Shown: positions 32,543 through 41,500 of the stretch, one piece after another
Position numbering within the stretch: position 1 is the first letter of the stretch
Layout of the letters: the number at the start of each line of letters is the position of its first letter
DNA from: a virus
Direction: 5' to 3' (one strand)
Length of the DNA stretch: 60,409 nucleotides
Virus record (IMG/VR): IMGVR_UViG_3300025543_005566
Span: 1 to 60,409 of that record
The notes under the pieces: model-generated
Told to the model about the DNA's origin: nothing
Database searches by the model: none
What the model saw: the letters and a program-made list of their open reading frames with translations, nothing else
Translations under genes and position numbers: made by a program

Positions 32543-34820
32543 TTACCAAGTCAGGAGTAATAGTCTCTATTTTATACCAATCTTCCATTAAATTTATTTT
32601 TTGGAAGGGATACCAATTCCAATTTGAAACATCCATTCTATGGGTGCTAAAATATCCTGAAGGGGAGGTGTCATTGTATATTCGGGTGGTGTTTGATTTG
32701 AACTCACAATGATTTGGGTGGGTAAATGAAGAGATTAAAACTGTAGGGATGTTTAGAGCCCATGCTATCCAGGAAAGACCAGAACTAATACTAACATGGA
32801 ATTCTGCCCCACTAATTATAGACATTACTTCATCTAGGGGTTTGTTGTGGAAGTGGTAATCACATTGAGGGGAACTATTCATAAAATTTTTAATTCCAAA
32901 ATTTTTATGTTGGTCTACTGCTATTACTTTATATCCTTTGTTTTGTAGATGCTTTACAATTTGTTCCCAACCCCCAGGATAATTCCAATATTTGCATTGT
33001 GATGTAGATTGGATAGCAATAGTTACGTATTTTTCTTTTATGGGGGAAATATTGGGAGATTTAAATCTAGGTATAATTTCTTTATATTCTAGTCCTAAAA
33101 TATCAGATGATGTTTTTTGAAGAGGTTGGGTTTTAATATTATGGGGGTGATAAGAAGTATTAATTTTATCATTTTCATAATACCACCCTATTCCATAAGA
33201 AGTATGTAAATCTCCTACAGGGGTGCCAGGGGATACAAATTCTATTTGGGGATATTTTGACTGGAACCAATCGTTATGGAATGTAGAGCAAGTGACTTTG
33301 CAGTTATGTTTTTTTCTAAATTCTTCTACATAAGGGAACCATGCAATGGTGTCACCTATAGATTTACTATCTAAGTGTATGTAAACTTTTTTATCAGCTA
33401 GATCGAAAATATGCTCATGAATTTTAGTATCGTTTTCCCAAATTTCTACTCTCCATTTTATAAAAGATTTATAATTGGGGGAAGTCCACATATTATTGGT
33501 AATAATACCCTCATGGATTAACTTATTATTAATATCATTATAAAATTTAATTTGGTAATCTTGATTTAGGGGGCCTAGAATTTCACACTTTGCTCCATCT
33601 GTAAAGTCAAGGAGAATTTCGTTTTTAAGCTTTTTAGTTTTAAAATCTTTTAAGGTATCTATGCCTATTTCTGCTACCTTATCCCAATTAAAATCTCGAT
33701 GGATTAGTTTTGCTTCTTCTAAAGCCCGTTTTTTATGGTCTGTGTAGTTTTCAAAAGCGTCTCTCATTACACGTGCTAAGTCTTGGAAATCGGGTTCATA
33801 GTAATTACCTACTGAAGAATTAAAATGGTTATAATCAGCATCCATTACGGGTTTTTCTCCTAATATCTTTACAGGAAGACCCTTTCCTTCAGCAAATTCC
33901 ATTTGACCACTACATGCTGAATAGATTGAAGGAGTACCACAAGCCATAGCCTCAATTAAGGGTAAATTCCATCCCTCACTTCTAGCACAGGATACAAATA
34001 CATGACCATTTTTTAAATAAGTAATATAATCTTCTCTTGAGGGAAAATGTTTAATTTTTATTCTTTTATCAACAAGCCCATTGTGTTCTAAACGTTTTTC
34101 TGTAGTGCCGTGATTATCGCCTGAGAAGGGGTTATCAACTGATATAATTAAGTCTATAGGTTCGGATGGGTCAAATTCTTTAAGAAAAGTCTCTATAATT
34201 TCTTTAGTAGATTTTCTGTAGTCCCATCTCCCAAATAAAACAAATTTAAATCTTTTATCTTTGTAATCTAGTTTTTTAGAAAAAGGAGAAGGTTTAAAAG
34301 TATTAATATCTACCCCTTCAGGTACTACTTTAACCATATCAGGATCTGCTCCTTGTTTTATAGTACATTCAGCTTGCCATTTTGAGGGAACCCATATTTG
34401 ATCATACTCCAATAACTTTTTAAAAAAATGAGGAGGTTGGAGGGTAGATTCCCAAACATTATAGGCAATTTTGGGTTTGTTATAAGAATTATAAAAGTAG
34501 TGATGGTCTGTTTCTACTAAAACTAAATCAATATCTTGCTCAAACTTATTTTTATAATTGGGGTATATGGGAAATTCATCTCGTGTGTTCTTTCCCGTAG
34601 TTAGGGTTTGTTCTACTAATAATTTTTTATCTAAATTATCAAGGTATAATTCACCGTTGTGGGGTTCATCATTATTTCCTTTCCAACTTTTTCCTACAGT
34701 AAAATTACGAATTTTTAAATCTACTTTTTCAGATAATTTTCTAAAAAAATCTCTAGAATGGTGATTATATCCGGTGGTTCCTATGTAAGAACAATGAACC
34801 TTTAATTTAGGTAATGACAT
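32517..34820 (-). CDS. Two-domain glycosyltransferase: GT4 fused to an O-heptosyltransferase-like GT9 domain (767 aa)
   Basis: Residues 1-390 form a GT4 enzyme: VVPEGVDINTFKP, FVLFGRWDYRKSTKEIIETF and the EX7E motif EGWNLPLIE (Glu282, Glu290) followed by AMACGTPSIY. Residues from about 410 to the end resemble autotransporter O-heptosyltransferases (TibC/Aah, GT9): VYIHLDSKSIGDTIAWFPYV, IAIQSTSQCKYWNYPGGWEQ, SISSGLSWIAWALNIPTVLI, HPNHCEF and STHRMDVSNWNWYPF, with scattered Cys like the iron-binding Cys of that family. Those enzymes glycosylate Ser in repetitive adhesins. The gene lies downstream of two fibre genes, one with about 800 Ser/Thr-rich GXY triplets, making the fibre a plausible acceptor. 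Domain calls are from motif reading. Confidence 0.82.
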   Translation of the reverse strand: MSLPKLKVHCSYIGTTGYNHHSRDFFRKLSEKVDLKIRNFTVGKSWKGNNDEPHNGELYLDNLDKKLLVEQTLTTGKNTRDEFPIYPNYKNKFEQDIDLVLVETDHHYFYNSYNKPKIAYNVWESTLQPPHFFKKLLEYDQIWVPSKWQAECTIKQGADPDMVKVVPEGVDINTFKPSPFSKKLDYKDKRFKFVLFGRWDYRKSTKEIIETFLKEFDPSEPIDLIISVDNPFSGDNHGTTEKRLEHNGLVDKRIKIKHFPSREDYITYLKNGHVFVSCARSEGWNLPLIEAMACGTPSIYSACSGQMEFAEGKGLPVKILGEKPVMDADYNHFNSSVGNYYEPDFQDLARVMRDAFENYTDHKKRALEEAKLIHRDFNWDKVAEIGIDTLKDFKTKKLKNEILLDFTDGAKCEILGPLNQDYQIKFYNDINNKLIHEGIITNNMWTSPNYKSFIKWRVEIWENDTKIHEHIFDLADKKVYIHLDSKSIGDTIAWFPYVEEFRKKHNCKVTCSTFHNDWFQSKYPQIEFVSPGTPVGDLHTSYGIGWYYENDKINTSYHPHNIKTQPLQKTSSDILGLEYKEIIPRFKSPNISPIKEKYVTIAIQSTSQCKYWNYPGGWEQIVKHLQNKGYKVIAVDQHKNFGIKNFMNSSPQCDYHFHNKPLDEVMSIISGAEFHVSISSGLSWIAWALNIPTVLISSFTHPNHCEFKSNTTRIYNDTSPSGYFSTHRMDVSNWNWYPFQKINLMEDWYKIETITPDLVIEGIDRIL

Positions 34821-34879
34821 AACAATTAATATAATTAATCTAATTTAGGAAAACAAATTATTATAGGAGAGTCTTAAAT

Positions 34880-37057
34880 TTATAGTTCTACCCAATCGTT
34901 GGATGGGTTAAAGAATACTAGGTTTGTGCCTACTTTATATCCCATTATTCTAACTACATCACCCGCTGCCGTAGGGGCTGTTGTAGTTAATCTTCCTGTA
35001 GCTGTTGATAGATATACTACATCTCCTACTGACCCTCCAGGATCAGCAAATACATAGACAATGCCACGTATTACCATACCAGTATTAGAGTTGGTTGAGG
35101 TTGATACTCCCATAAATCCTTTAGAAGTTGATACGGCATCGGCATCTGAGAAAGTCCAAGCAGAACTACCAAGATAATAAACTCCTCCTGCTACAACTGT
35201 GTTACTATAAAAAGTAACTGTTTCAGCATTAAATCCCTTATCGCCTGCAGATGATGCAGGACCCGCTGAGGATGCTATTTCACCTACTTCTAAAACAGAT
35301 CCATTACCTGAAATGGTACTTGTAACAGTAATATCTCCGACAACAGACATAGTTGAGCCATTAAATGTAAAATTAGATTCAGCATTTAGAGTACCATTAC
35401 CTACTGCTGTTACTACTCTATTATTAGCATCATTTGCTATTGTAGGAGAAGTACCTGATGTACCTGAAGTACCTGAGGAACCGTCAGCACCGCTAGTTCT
35501 AGTTTTTACGTTACCACTACTATCTACTGTAAGGAATGTAGTTTCACTACCCACAGGAATAGAAGTAAATTGAGCATTTGATGCTGTTATAAATCCTCCA
35601 GCTTTAATATTATCGGATACTTCTAATTTTTCACTAGGTGAAGTAGTACCTATACCAAAATTACCTGTAGTATTGATATAACTATCCTTTGAGGCATAAG
35701 TTCTAAATACTATTTTTTCTGTATCATTATCAAAGATACGAAGTTCCCCAGCATTTGTATCAGGAGGTGCTTGTGTATCATTTCCAATTTTAATAATATT
35801 TTCATCCGCTTCATTTTTTATAAAAATTCGAGGATTTTGAAAACCCCCCATTTCTATACTAGAACTAACAGCTATTCCAATATTTTGGCTATCGTTAGCA
35901 AAAAGTCCGTGCCCTATTTCAATAGCTTTTAAATCCCTTTCAGGGAGGTTAGGTCCATCTACTTCCAATACTAAAGACCCATATTGAAATGATGATTGTT
36001 CTCCTAATACTCTAGAATATATAGCTCCGGTACTTCCGGATACTAATAATTTACTTCCACTAAGTGCAGTATCTTCTATAACAAATGCTAATCTACTAGA
36101 TTCAGCTCCTTCAGTAACGGAGCCACTAGGTACTGATAATATAAAATCAGGGGCCTCTTTACTAGAACCTTGTCCTGTTTTAAGTTCAAAAGTAGAAGCA
36201 GGTTTATCAGTTCCTATGCCTATTCTCGCATCATCCCCTGATTTGGAAATAAAAAGGACTTCTTTAAGAACTTCATTAGTTTCTCCTACTAAAAATTTTA
36301 TAGCTCTACTAGCTGTATCATAATTTATTTGGGCTGAGGCGCTTACAGGTTGTAGGGATCCTGAGATTGAAGCACTAGCGTCTGTATTAAAAAAATATAT
36401 GTTGGGGACAGGGGTAAGTAATACTCCACTTCGAGGGTCGGGGGAGGATGAAGTAACACTACTTAAAGTAATTTGACCCCCTCCTATTACAAGATTAGGA
36501 CCATGGTCATTCCCTCCTCCTCCGGTAGGTTCATGAGTATCGTCACCATCAGATCCTGAGGGGTAAATTGTAATGTCTTTATTGTAAATTATATAATTAT
36601 TAGGGTATTCACTTTGAGGTAGAACTCCTAATAAGAATATAGGTTTTTCTGTTTCTTGGGGGGTTACAAACGTGTATGCTAAGGATCCTTGTTCTCTAAA
36701 TCCTGAGGTAGCATTAATTCCAGTTAAACCGTTGTAATCTAAGGGTTGGTTTGATAAAAAGAGAGAGGTGTTAGTAGTAATAAACCCATTATCCGTTACT
36801 CCTTGGAGAGTATATTCGACATCTGCTACTCCACTACCGGCATCACTGACGTCACCATTTACAAAATTAAGTGTAGTTGTAGGGTTAACAGTAGCTGTAA
36901 TAGGGGTAGTTTTGGTAATTAAAGTTCCTCCTCCTCCAATAGAACTTGTTAAGGCAAAACTACCACTTGAAGCGTCCCATATAACCGCTCTATCTACAGA
37001 GGGAAATTCGGTAGGATCTAGTTCTACTTTTACATTATAATTAGTTTTTGTAGCCAT
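34880..37057 (-). CDS. Tail-fibre-like virion protein with a short GXY stretch (725 aa)
   Basis: Beta-rich, Ser/Thr/Gly-rich structural protein. It contains elements found in phage fibres: SGDDARIGIGTDKPASTFEL and GNFGIGTTSPSEKLEVSDN, short collagen-like triplets (GADGSSGTSGTSGTS, about residue 520), and a C-terminal domain ending GDVVRIMGYKVGTNLVFFNPSNDWVEL, similar to capping domains of fibres. The short GSSGTSG run is the same unit that fills the giant neighbouring fibre, so the two share sequence by recombination. The phage promoter motif ends 5 bases before the ATG. It probably takes part in host recognition. Confidence 0.75.
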   Translation of the reverse strand: MATKTNYNVKVELDPTEFPSVDRAVIWDASSGSFALTSSIGGGGTLITKTTPITATVNPTTTLNFVNGDVSDAGSGVADVEYTLQGVTDNGFITTNTSLFLSNQPLDYNGLTGINATSGFREQGSLAYTFVTPQETEKPIFLLGVLPQSEYPNNYIIYNKDITIYPSGSDGDDTHEPTGGGGNDHGPNLVIGGGQITLSSVTSSSPDPRSGVLLTPVPNIYFFNTDASASISGSLQPVSASAQINYDTASRAIKFLVGETNEVLKEVLFISKSGDDARIGIGTDKPASTFELKTGQGSSKEAPDFILSVPSGSVTEGAESSRLAFVIEDTALSGSKLLVSGSTGAIYSRVLGEQSSFQYGSLVLEVDGPNLPERDLKAIEIGHGLFANDSQNIGIAVSSSIEMGGFQNPRIFIKNEADENIIKIGNDTQAPPDTNAGELRIFDNDTEKIVFRTYASKDSYINTTGNFGIGTTSPSEKLEVSDNIKAGGFITASNAQFTSIPVGSETTFLTVDSSGNVKTRTSGADGSSGTSGTSGTSPTIANDANNRVVTAVGNGTLNAESNFTFNGSTMSVVGDITVTSTISGNGSVLEVGEIASSAGPASSAGDKGFNAETVTFYSNTVVAGGVYYLGSSAWTFSDADAVSTSKGFMGVSTSTNSNTGMVIRGIVYVFADPGGSVGDVVYLSTATGRLTTTAPTAAGDVVRIMGYKVGTNLVFFNPSNDWVEL

Positions 37058-37062
37058 TGATT

Positions 37063-37070
37063 ATAAATAT
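37063..37070 (-). promoter_or_regulatory. Phage promoter motif before the 725-residue fibre gene
   Basis: Coding strand TTTATATTTATAATCAATG, 5 bases before the ATG. Confidence 0.5.
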
Positions 37071-37077
37071 AAATAGT

Positions 37078-37341
37078 TTAAGTAGCAGCAATTTTAATAC
37101 AATATTCAGCTGTTAGGTATTTAACAGGTTCATAACTAGCAAGCAAGCTAGCAGTTAAAGCGGCATTTAAAGTAGTAGTTAAAGAAGCATCTAGAGAAGC
37201 AGTTAAAGAAGCATTAAGTTCTTCAACATTCCACAATGTAGAATCTATTGTAAGGGTAGGAAAGTTAGATCCTAAAAGGGGACCTCCAACTATACCTGTT
37301 AAAATGGATCCTGTTAAACTTGCATCTAGATTACAACTCAT
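37078..37341 (-). CDS. Small virion-cluster protein with Leu/Ala/Ser/Thr helical repeat (87 aa)
   Basis: Unrecognised. The middle carries a low-complexity helical stretch LNASLTASLDASLTTTLNAA that should form an amphipathic or coiled-coil helix, framed by LDASLTGSILTGIVGGPL and a C-terminal YLTAEYCIKIAAT. Its start shares a base with the stop of the 136-residue gene. It is probably a small fibre-associated or chaperone-like part of the tail-fibre cluster. Confidence 0.55.
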   Translation of the reverse strand: MSCNLDASLTGSILTGIVGGPLLGSNFPTLTIDSTLWNVEELNASLTASLDASLTTTLNAALTASLLASYEPVKYLTAEYCIKIAAT

Positions 37342-37751
37342 TATATTGGTCTGTACCCATCAGAAGTAAATATTGATTTCTTAGGTATGAAGGTCCCTAC
37401 GGCTGCTACTAAACTTGTATCTTCATCACCCGTAGGACTAACTACTAATTCGGTATAATATGTTACGTTTTCTGTTAGGACTCCACCACTATTTACAAAA
37501 TCCGCTTGGGTAAAAAATACTTGGATTTGAGTTCCTCCGTTGGGGATAACAACTTGGAAGGGTGAAGAAGGCATACCTGGTACCCATACACTTGTGCATT
37601 TCTCTAATACTGATACTCCTCCTTCAGTTAAAGAACACCCCCACCATGCATCCCAGTTAGTATCAAAGTTGGAAGTTAAATCTGTGAAAGTATATAGTAA
37701 AAGAAAAGTATCGTCTTCAAATTTTATAAAGTCTTGATTAAAAGATGCCAT
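37341..37751 (-). CDS. Virion-cluster protein, paralogue A of the WWGCS pair (136 aa)
   Basis: Shares the pattern FNQxFIxFEDxxF near the N-terminus, WWGCSxxxGGVSxLEK in the middle, a TYYxEL strand and an IFxxxGYRP C-terminus with the 240-residue protein encoded just upstream. The family is unknown to me. The two genes surely arose by duplication. Proximity to the giant fibre and the other fibre gene suggests fibre attachment, trimerisation or capping. The phage promoter motif lies 23 bases before the ATG. Confidence 0.65.
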   Translation of the reverse strand: MASFNQDFIKFEDDTFLLLYTFTDLTSNFDTNWDAWWGCSLTEGGVSVLEKCTSVWVPGMPSSPFQVVIPNGGTQIQVFFTQADFVNSGGVLTENVTYYTELVVSPTGDEDTSLVAAVGTFIPKKSIFTSDGYRPI

Positions 37752-37774
37752 TTTTTATTTTTTATATTATATTA

Positions 37775-37782
37775 ATAAATAT
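37775..37782 (-). promoter_or_regulatory. Phage promoter motif before paralogue A
   Basis: Coding strand ACAATATTTATTAATATAA, 23 bases before the ATG of the 136-residue gene. Confidence 0.45.
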
Positions 37783-37790
37783 TGTAATGA

Positions 37791-38513
37791 TTAGGGTCTA
37801 TATCCTTCAGCACTAAAAATTGAGGGTCTTACTTGTAAAGTACCTTGAGCTATTACTTGGGTAGGTACATTGTAGATAGCACTATAATTTAAGGTTTCAC
37901 CTGCAATCAATTCCCAATAATAAGTTTCGCCTGTTTCTAAGGGGCCTCCACTAGCTTCGTAATCATCTTGGGTAAATTCTACAGTAACAAGAGCAGGACC
38001 CGTTCCATTATCTGTAGCAGTAAGGTATATGTTTCCTGTAGAGGGAGGTATTTCCGTTGGGAGATTATTGGATGTTAAAGTTATAATAGCATCTGTAGTA
38101 CTTCCAAGAGCAGATGATGGTAGGGTTAAAGTGTCTCCATCTTCATATCCTACTCCTCCATCATTTATAAAAGCATAAGTGATCACACCCGCAGTTTGTT
38201 GAGTAGTAATTTTAGCCCCACCACCATCTTCTCCGGGTAGAGTGGGTATGGTGTATTGAAAAAGATTGATGGTTGCATCTGTTGTATTAGTAGTAATAGA
38301 ACTTAATATGTTTCCTGTAAAGATCCCTCCATCCCAGTTACTATTTGCCTTTTCTAAAATAGAAACACCTCCAAAAGTGGTAGAACATCCCCACCAAACA
38401 TTATCATCTGCTGCTAAGTTATATTGAATATTATATTGAATAGGAATTACAGGAAATTCTACATTAAAAAATTCATCTTCAAATGTTATGATTTGTTGAT
38501 TAAATGTATTCAT
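37791..38513 (-). CDS. Virion-cluster protein, paralogue B of the WWGCS pair with an insert (240 aa)
   Basis: The ends match the 136-residue neighbour: FNQQIITFEDEFF, DNVWWGCSTTFGGVSILEKA, TYYWELI and IFSAEGYRP. A segment of about 100 residues (from FTGNILSSITTNTTDATINL to ITLTSNNLPTEIPP) is inserted in the middle. This insert contains GAKITTQQTAGVITYAFIND and GVGYEDGDTLTLPSSALGST, which recall the GGTGAQATVVIG...GGSGYSTTTAITIDG stretch in the C-terminal domain of the giant fibre, so material has been exchanged between neighbours. It lies 10 bases downstream of the giant fibre gene. Confidence 0.65.
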   Translation of the reverse strand: MNTFNQQIITFEDEFFNVEFPVIPIQYNIQYNLAADDNVWWGCSTTFGGVSILEKANSNWDGGIFTGNILSSITTNTTDATINLFQYTIPTLPGEDGGGAKITTQQTAGVITYAFINDGGVGYEDGDTLTLPSSALGSTTDAIITLTSNNLPTEIPPSTGNIYLTATDNGTGPALVTVEFTQDDYEASGGPLETGETYYWELIAGETLNYSAIYNVPTQVIAQGTLQVRPSIFSAEGYRP

Positions 38514-38523
38514 TTTTTAATTA

Positions 38524-41500
38524 TTACAAATCGTTAAAAATTCTAAATGTTAATGAATGCTTGTAGAATAAGCTATAATCAAGAGTATTGTATACTTTAA
38601 ATCTTAGAATGTTGTTTGTAACATCAACATCCTCTGCTTGAATGTATATTTGTTCCAAGTTTAGTCTGGATTTAGTGTATTCAGGAACTAAGTATGGGAT
38701 CGTAAGGTTTAACACTACATCATCGGTGGATGTTGTTCCTCCTATATCGGCCCCATCAATTGTGATTGCTGTAGTTGTTGAATATCCACTTCCCCCATCT
38801 GTTACTATTATTGAAGTAGCAAGTCCTGTATTTCCTATTACAACTGTGGCTTGTGCTCCTGTTCCTCCTCCTGTAATACCAACAGGACCATAGGACCCTT
38901 GGGTCTTATTTCCGGGGTCTGTGGCTACTATACTTATTAATTGGGTTTGAGCAATTTCAGTAGTTACACTTTGTGAAACGAATGTTCCATCTACTTCAGT
39001 AATAGTAAAATCATATAGATAGTTTTTACTTAAAAATGCCCAAAGGGTACCTGTAAATTTCAATGTAGCACCTGCTCTGATGAAGGGGTCAGCAACGGTT
39101 CCTGTTCCGCTATTATTTCCTTTTAATATAACCATTCCATCAAATTCAACTACATCGAATGTGCCAAAGCTAAGCCCCGTATTAAAAATATCAGTTCCTG
39201 GGTTACCCACGGATCCTGCAGGTACACTATCTAATATAGACCAATTTTCTGTGATTGATGTACCTGAAGTACCTGATGAGCCTGATGTGCCTGATGAACC
39301 ACTAGTACCTGAAGAACCTGATGTGCCTGAAGAACCAGATGTACCCGAAGCTCCCGTCATACCTGAAGAGCCTGAAGTACCTGAAGAACCTGAAGTGCCT
39401 GAGGAACCACTAATACCTGAAGTACCTGAAGAGCCTGAGGTACCTGATGAGCCACTAGTACCTGAAGAACCTGAAGTACCTGATGAACCTGATGTGCCTG
39501 AAGCACCTGTCATACCTGAGGAGCCAGAAGTGCCTGAAGAGCCTGAGGTGCCTGAGGAACCACTTGTACCTGATGAACCACTTATACCCGAAGTACCTGA
39601 TGAACCACTTGTACCCGAAGAACCATCTATACCTGAAGTGCCTGATGAACCTGAAGTACCCGATGAACCATCTATACCTGAGGTACCCGATGAACCACTT
39701 GTACCTGAAGAACCGTCTATACCTGAAGTACCTGATGAACCACTTGTGCCTGAAGAACCATCTATACCTGATGTACCTGATGAACCTGAAGTACCTGAAG
39801 AACCGTCTATACCTGAAGTACCTGATGAACCACTTGTACCTGAAGAACCGTCTATGCCTGAAGTACCTGAAGAACCTGAAGTACCCGATGAACCGTCTGT
39901 GCCTGATGAACCTGATGAACCTGAAGTACCGTCTATACCTGAAGTACCTGATGAACCACTTGTACCTGAAGAACCATCTATACCTGAAGTGCCTGAAGAA
40001 CCTGAAGTACCTGAAGAACCATCTATACCTGATGTACCTGATGAACCACTTGTACCTGAAGAACCATCTATACCTGAAGTACCTGATGAACCACTTGTAC
40101 CTGATGAACCATCTATACCTGAGGTACCTGATGAGCCACTTGTACCTGATGAACCGTCTATACCTGATGTACCTGATGAACCTGAGGTACCCGATGAACC
40201 GTCTATACCTGATGTACCTGATGAACCTGAAGTACCTGAAGAACCACTTGTTCCTGAGGTGCCGCTAGAACCTGAAGAGCCACTAGTACCCGAAGAGCCT
40301 GAAGTACCTGAGGCGCCTGTCATACCTGATGAACCGGATGTGCCTGAAGAGCCGTCTATACCTGCAATCCCTGAAGTACCCGATGAACCACTGGTGCCTG
40401 ATAAACCACTTGTTCCTGAAGAACCTGAAGTGCCTGATGAGCCTGATGTACCTGAGGAACCACTAGTACCTGAAGAACCTGAAGTACCTGAAGCCCCTGT
40501 CATACCTGAAGAACCCGAAGTACCTGAAGAGCCTGAAGAGCCTGAAGTACCTGAAGAACCTGAGGTGCCCGATGAACCATCTATACCTGAAGTACCTGAA
40601 GTGCCTGAAGAACCTGATGTACCTGAAGAACCTGATGCTCCTGGGGCTCCTGCTAGGTTTATACACCATGTATAAGAGGTAATTGAAGACCAAGACCCTG
40701 TGGAAGAAGTAACATTAATTTCAATATTTCCAGTTCCTGAGTTATAATTGTTTACGGTACCCTCAATAAAATTAGAGGAATCAATTGCTAATATTATGTT
40801 CTGCCCCGCAGTATAAGCTAATCCGGATCCTATAGCAATAGTAAGAGGGGATGAAGGAGGGTTTGAAATTGTAAGGTTATTAACACATGCAGCATAGATA
40901 TCTCCATCGGTTCCTGAAGCACCTGATGAGCCTGAGGTACCTGATGAGCCTGATGTGCCTGAAGAACCACTAGTACCTGAAGAGCCATCTATACCTGAAG
41001 TGCCTGAGGAGCCTGAGGTACCCGATGAGCCGGATGTGCCTGAAGCACCTGTCATACCTGATGAACCTGAAGTGCCTGAAGAACCTGAAGTGCCTGATGA
41101 ACCCGAAGTGCCTGAAGTGCCTGAAGTACCTGATGAACCGTCTATACCTGAAGTGCCTGAAGAACCTGAAGTACCTGAGGCACCTGTCATACCTGAAGAA
41201 CCTGAAGTGCCTGAAGTGCCCGATGTGCCAGAGGAACCCGATGTGCCTGATGAACCTGAAGTACCTGATGAACCTGAAGTACCTGAAATACCCGATGAAC
41301 CTGAGGAACCACTAGTACCTGAAGAACCACTAGTGCCTGAAGAACCTGAAGTACCCGAAGCTCCGGTCATACCTGAAGAGCCTGAGGTGCCTGATGAACC
41401 TGAAGTGCCTGAAGAACCATCAATACCTGAGGTGCCAGAAGAACCACCGGTACCTGAAGAACCTGAAGTACCTGAAGAACCACTAGTACCCGAAGAACCG

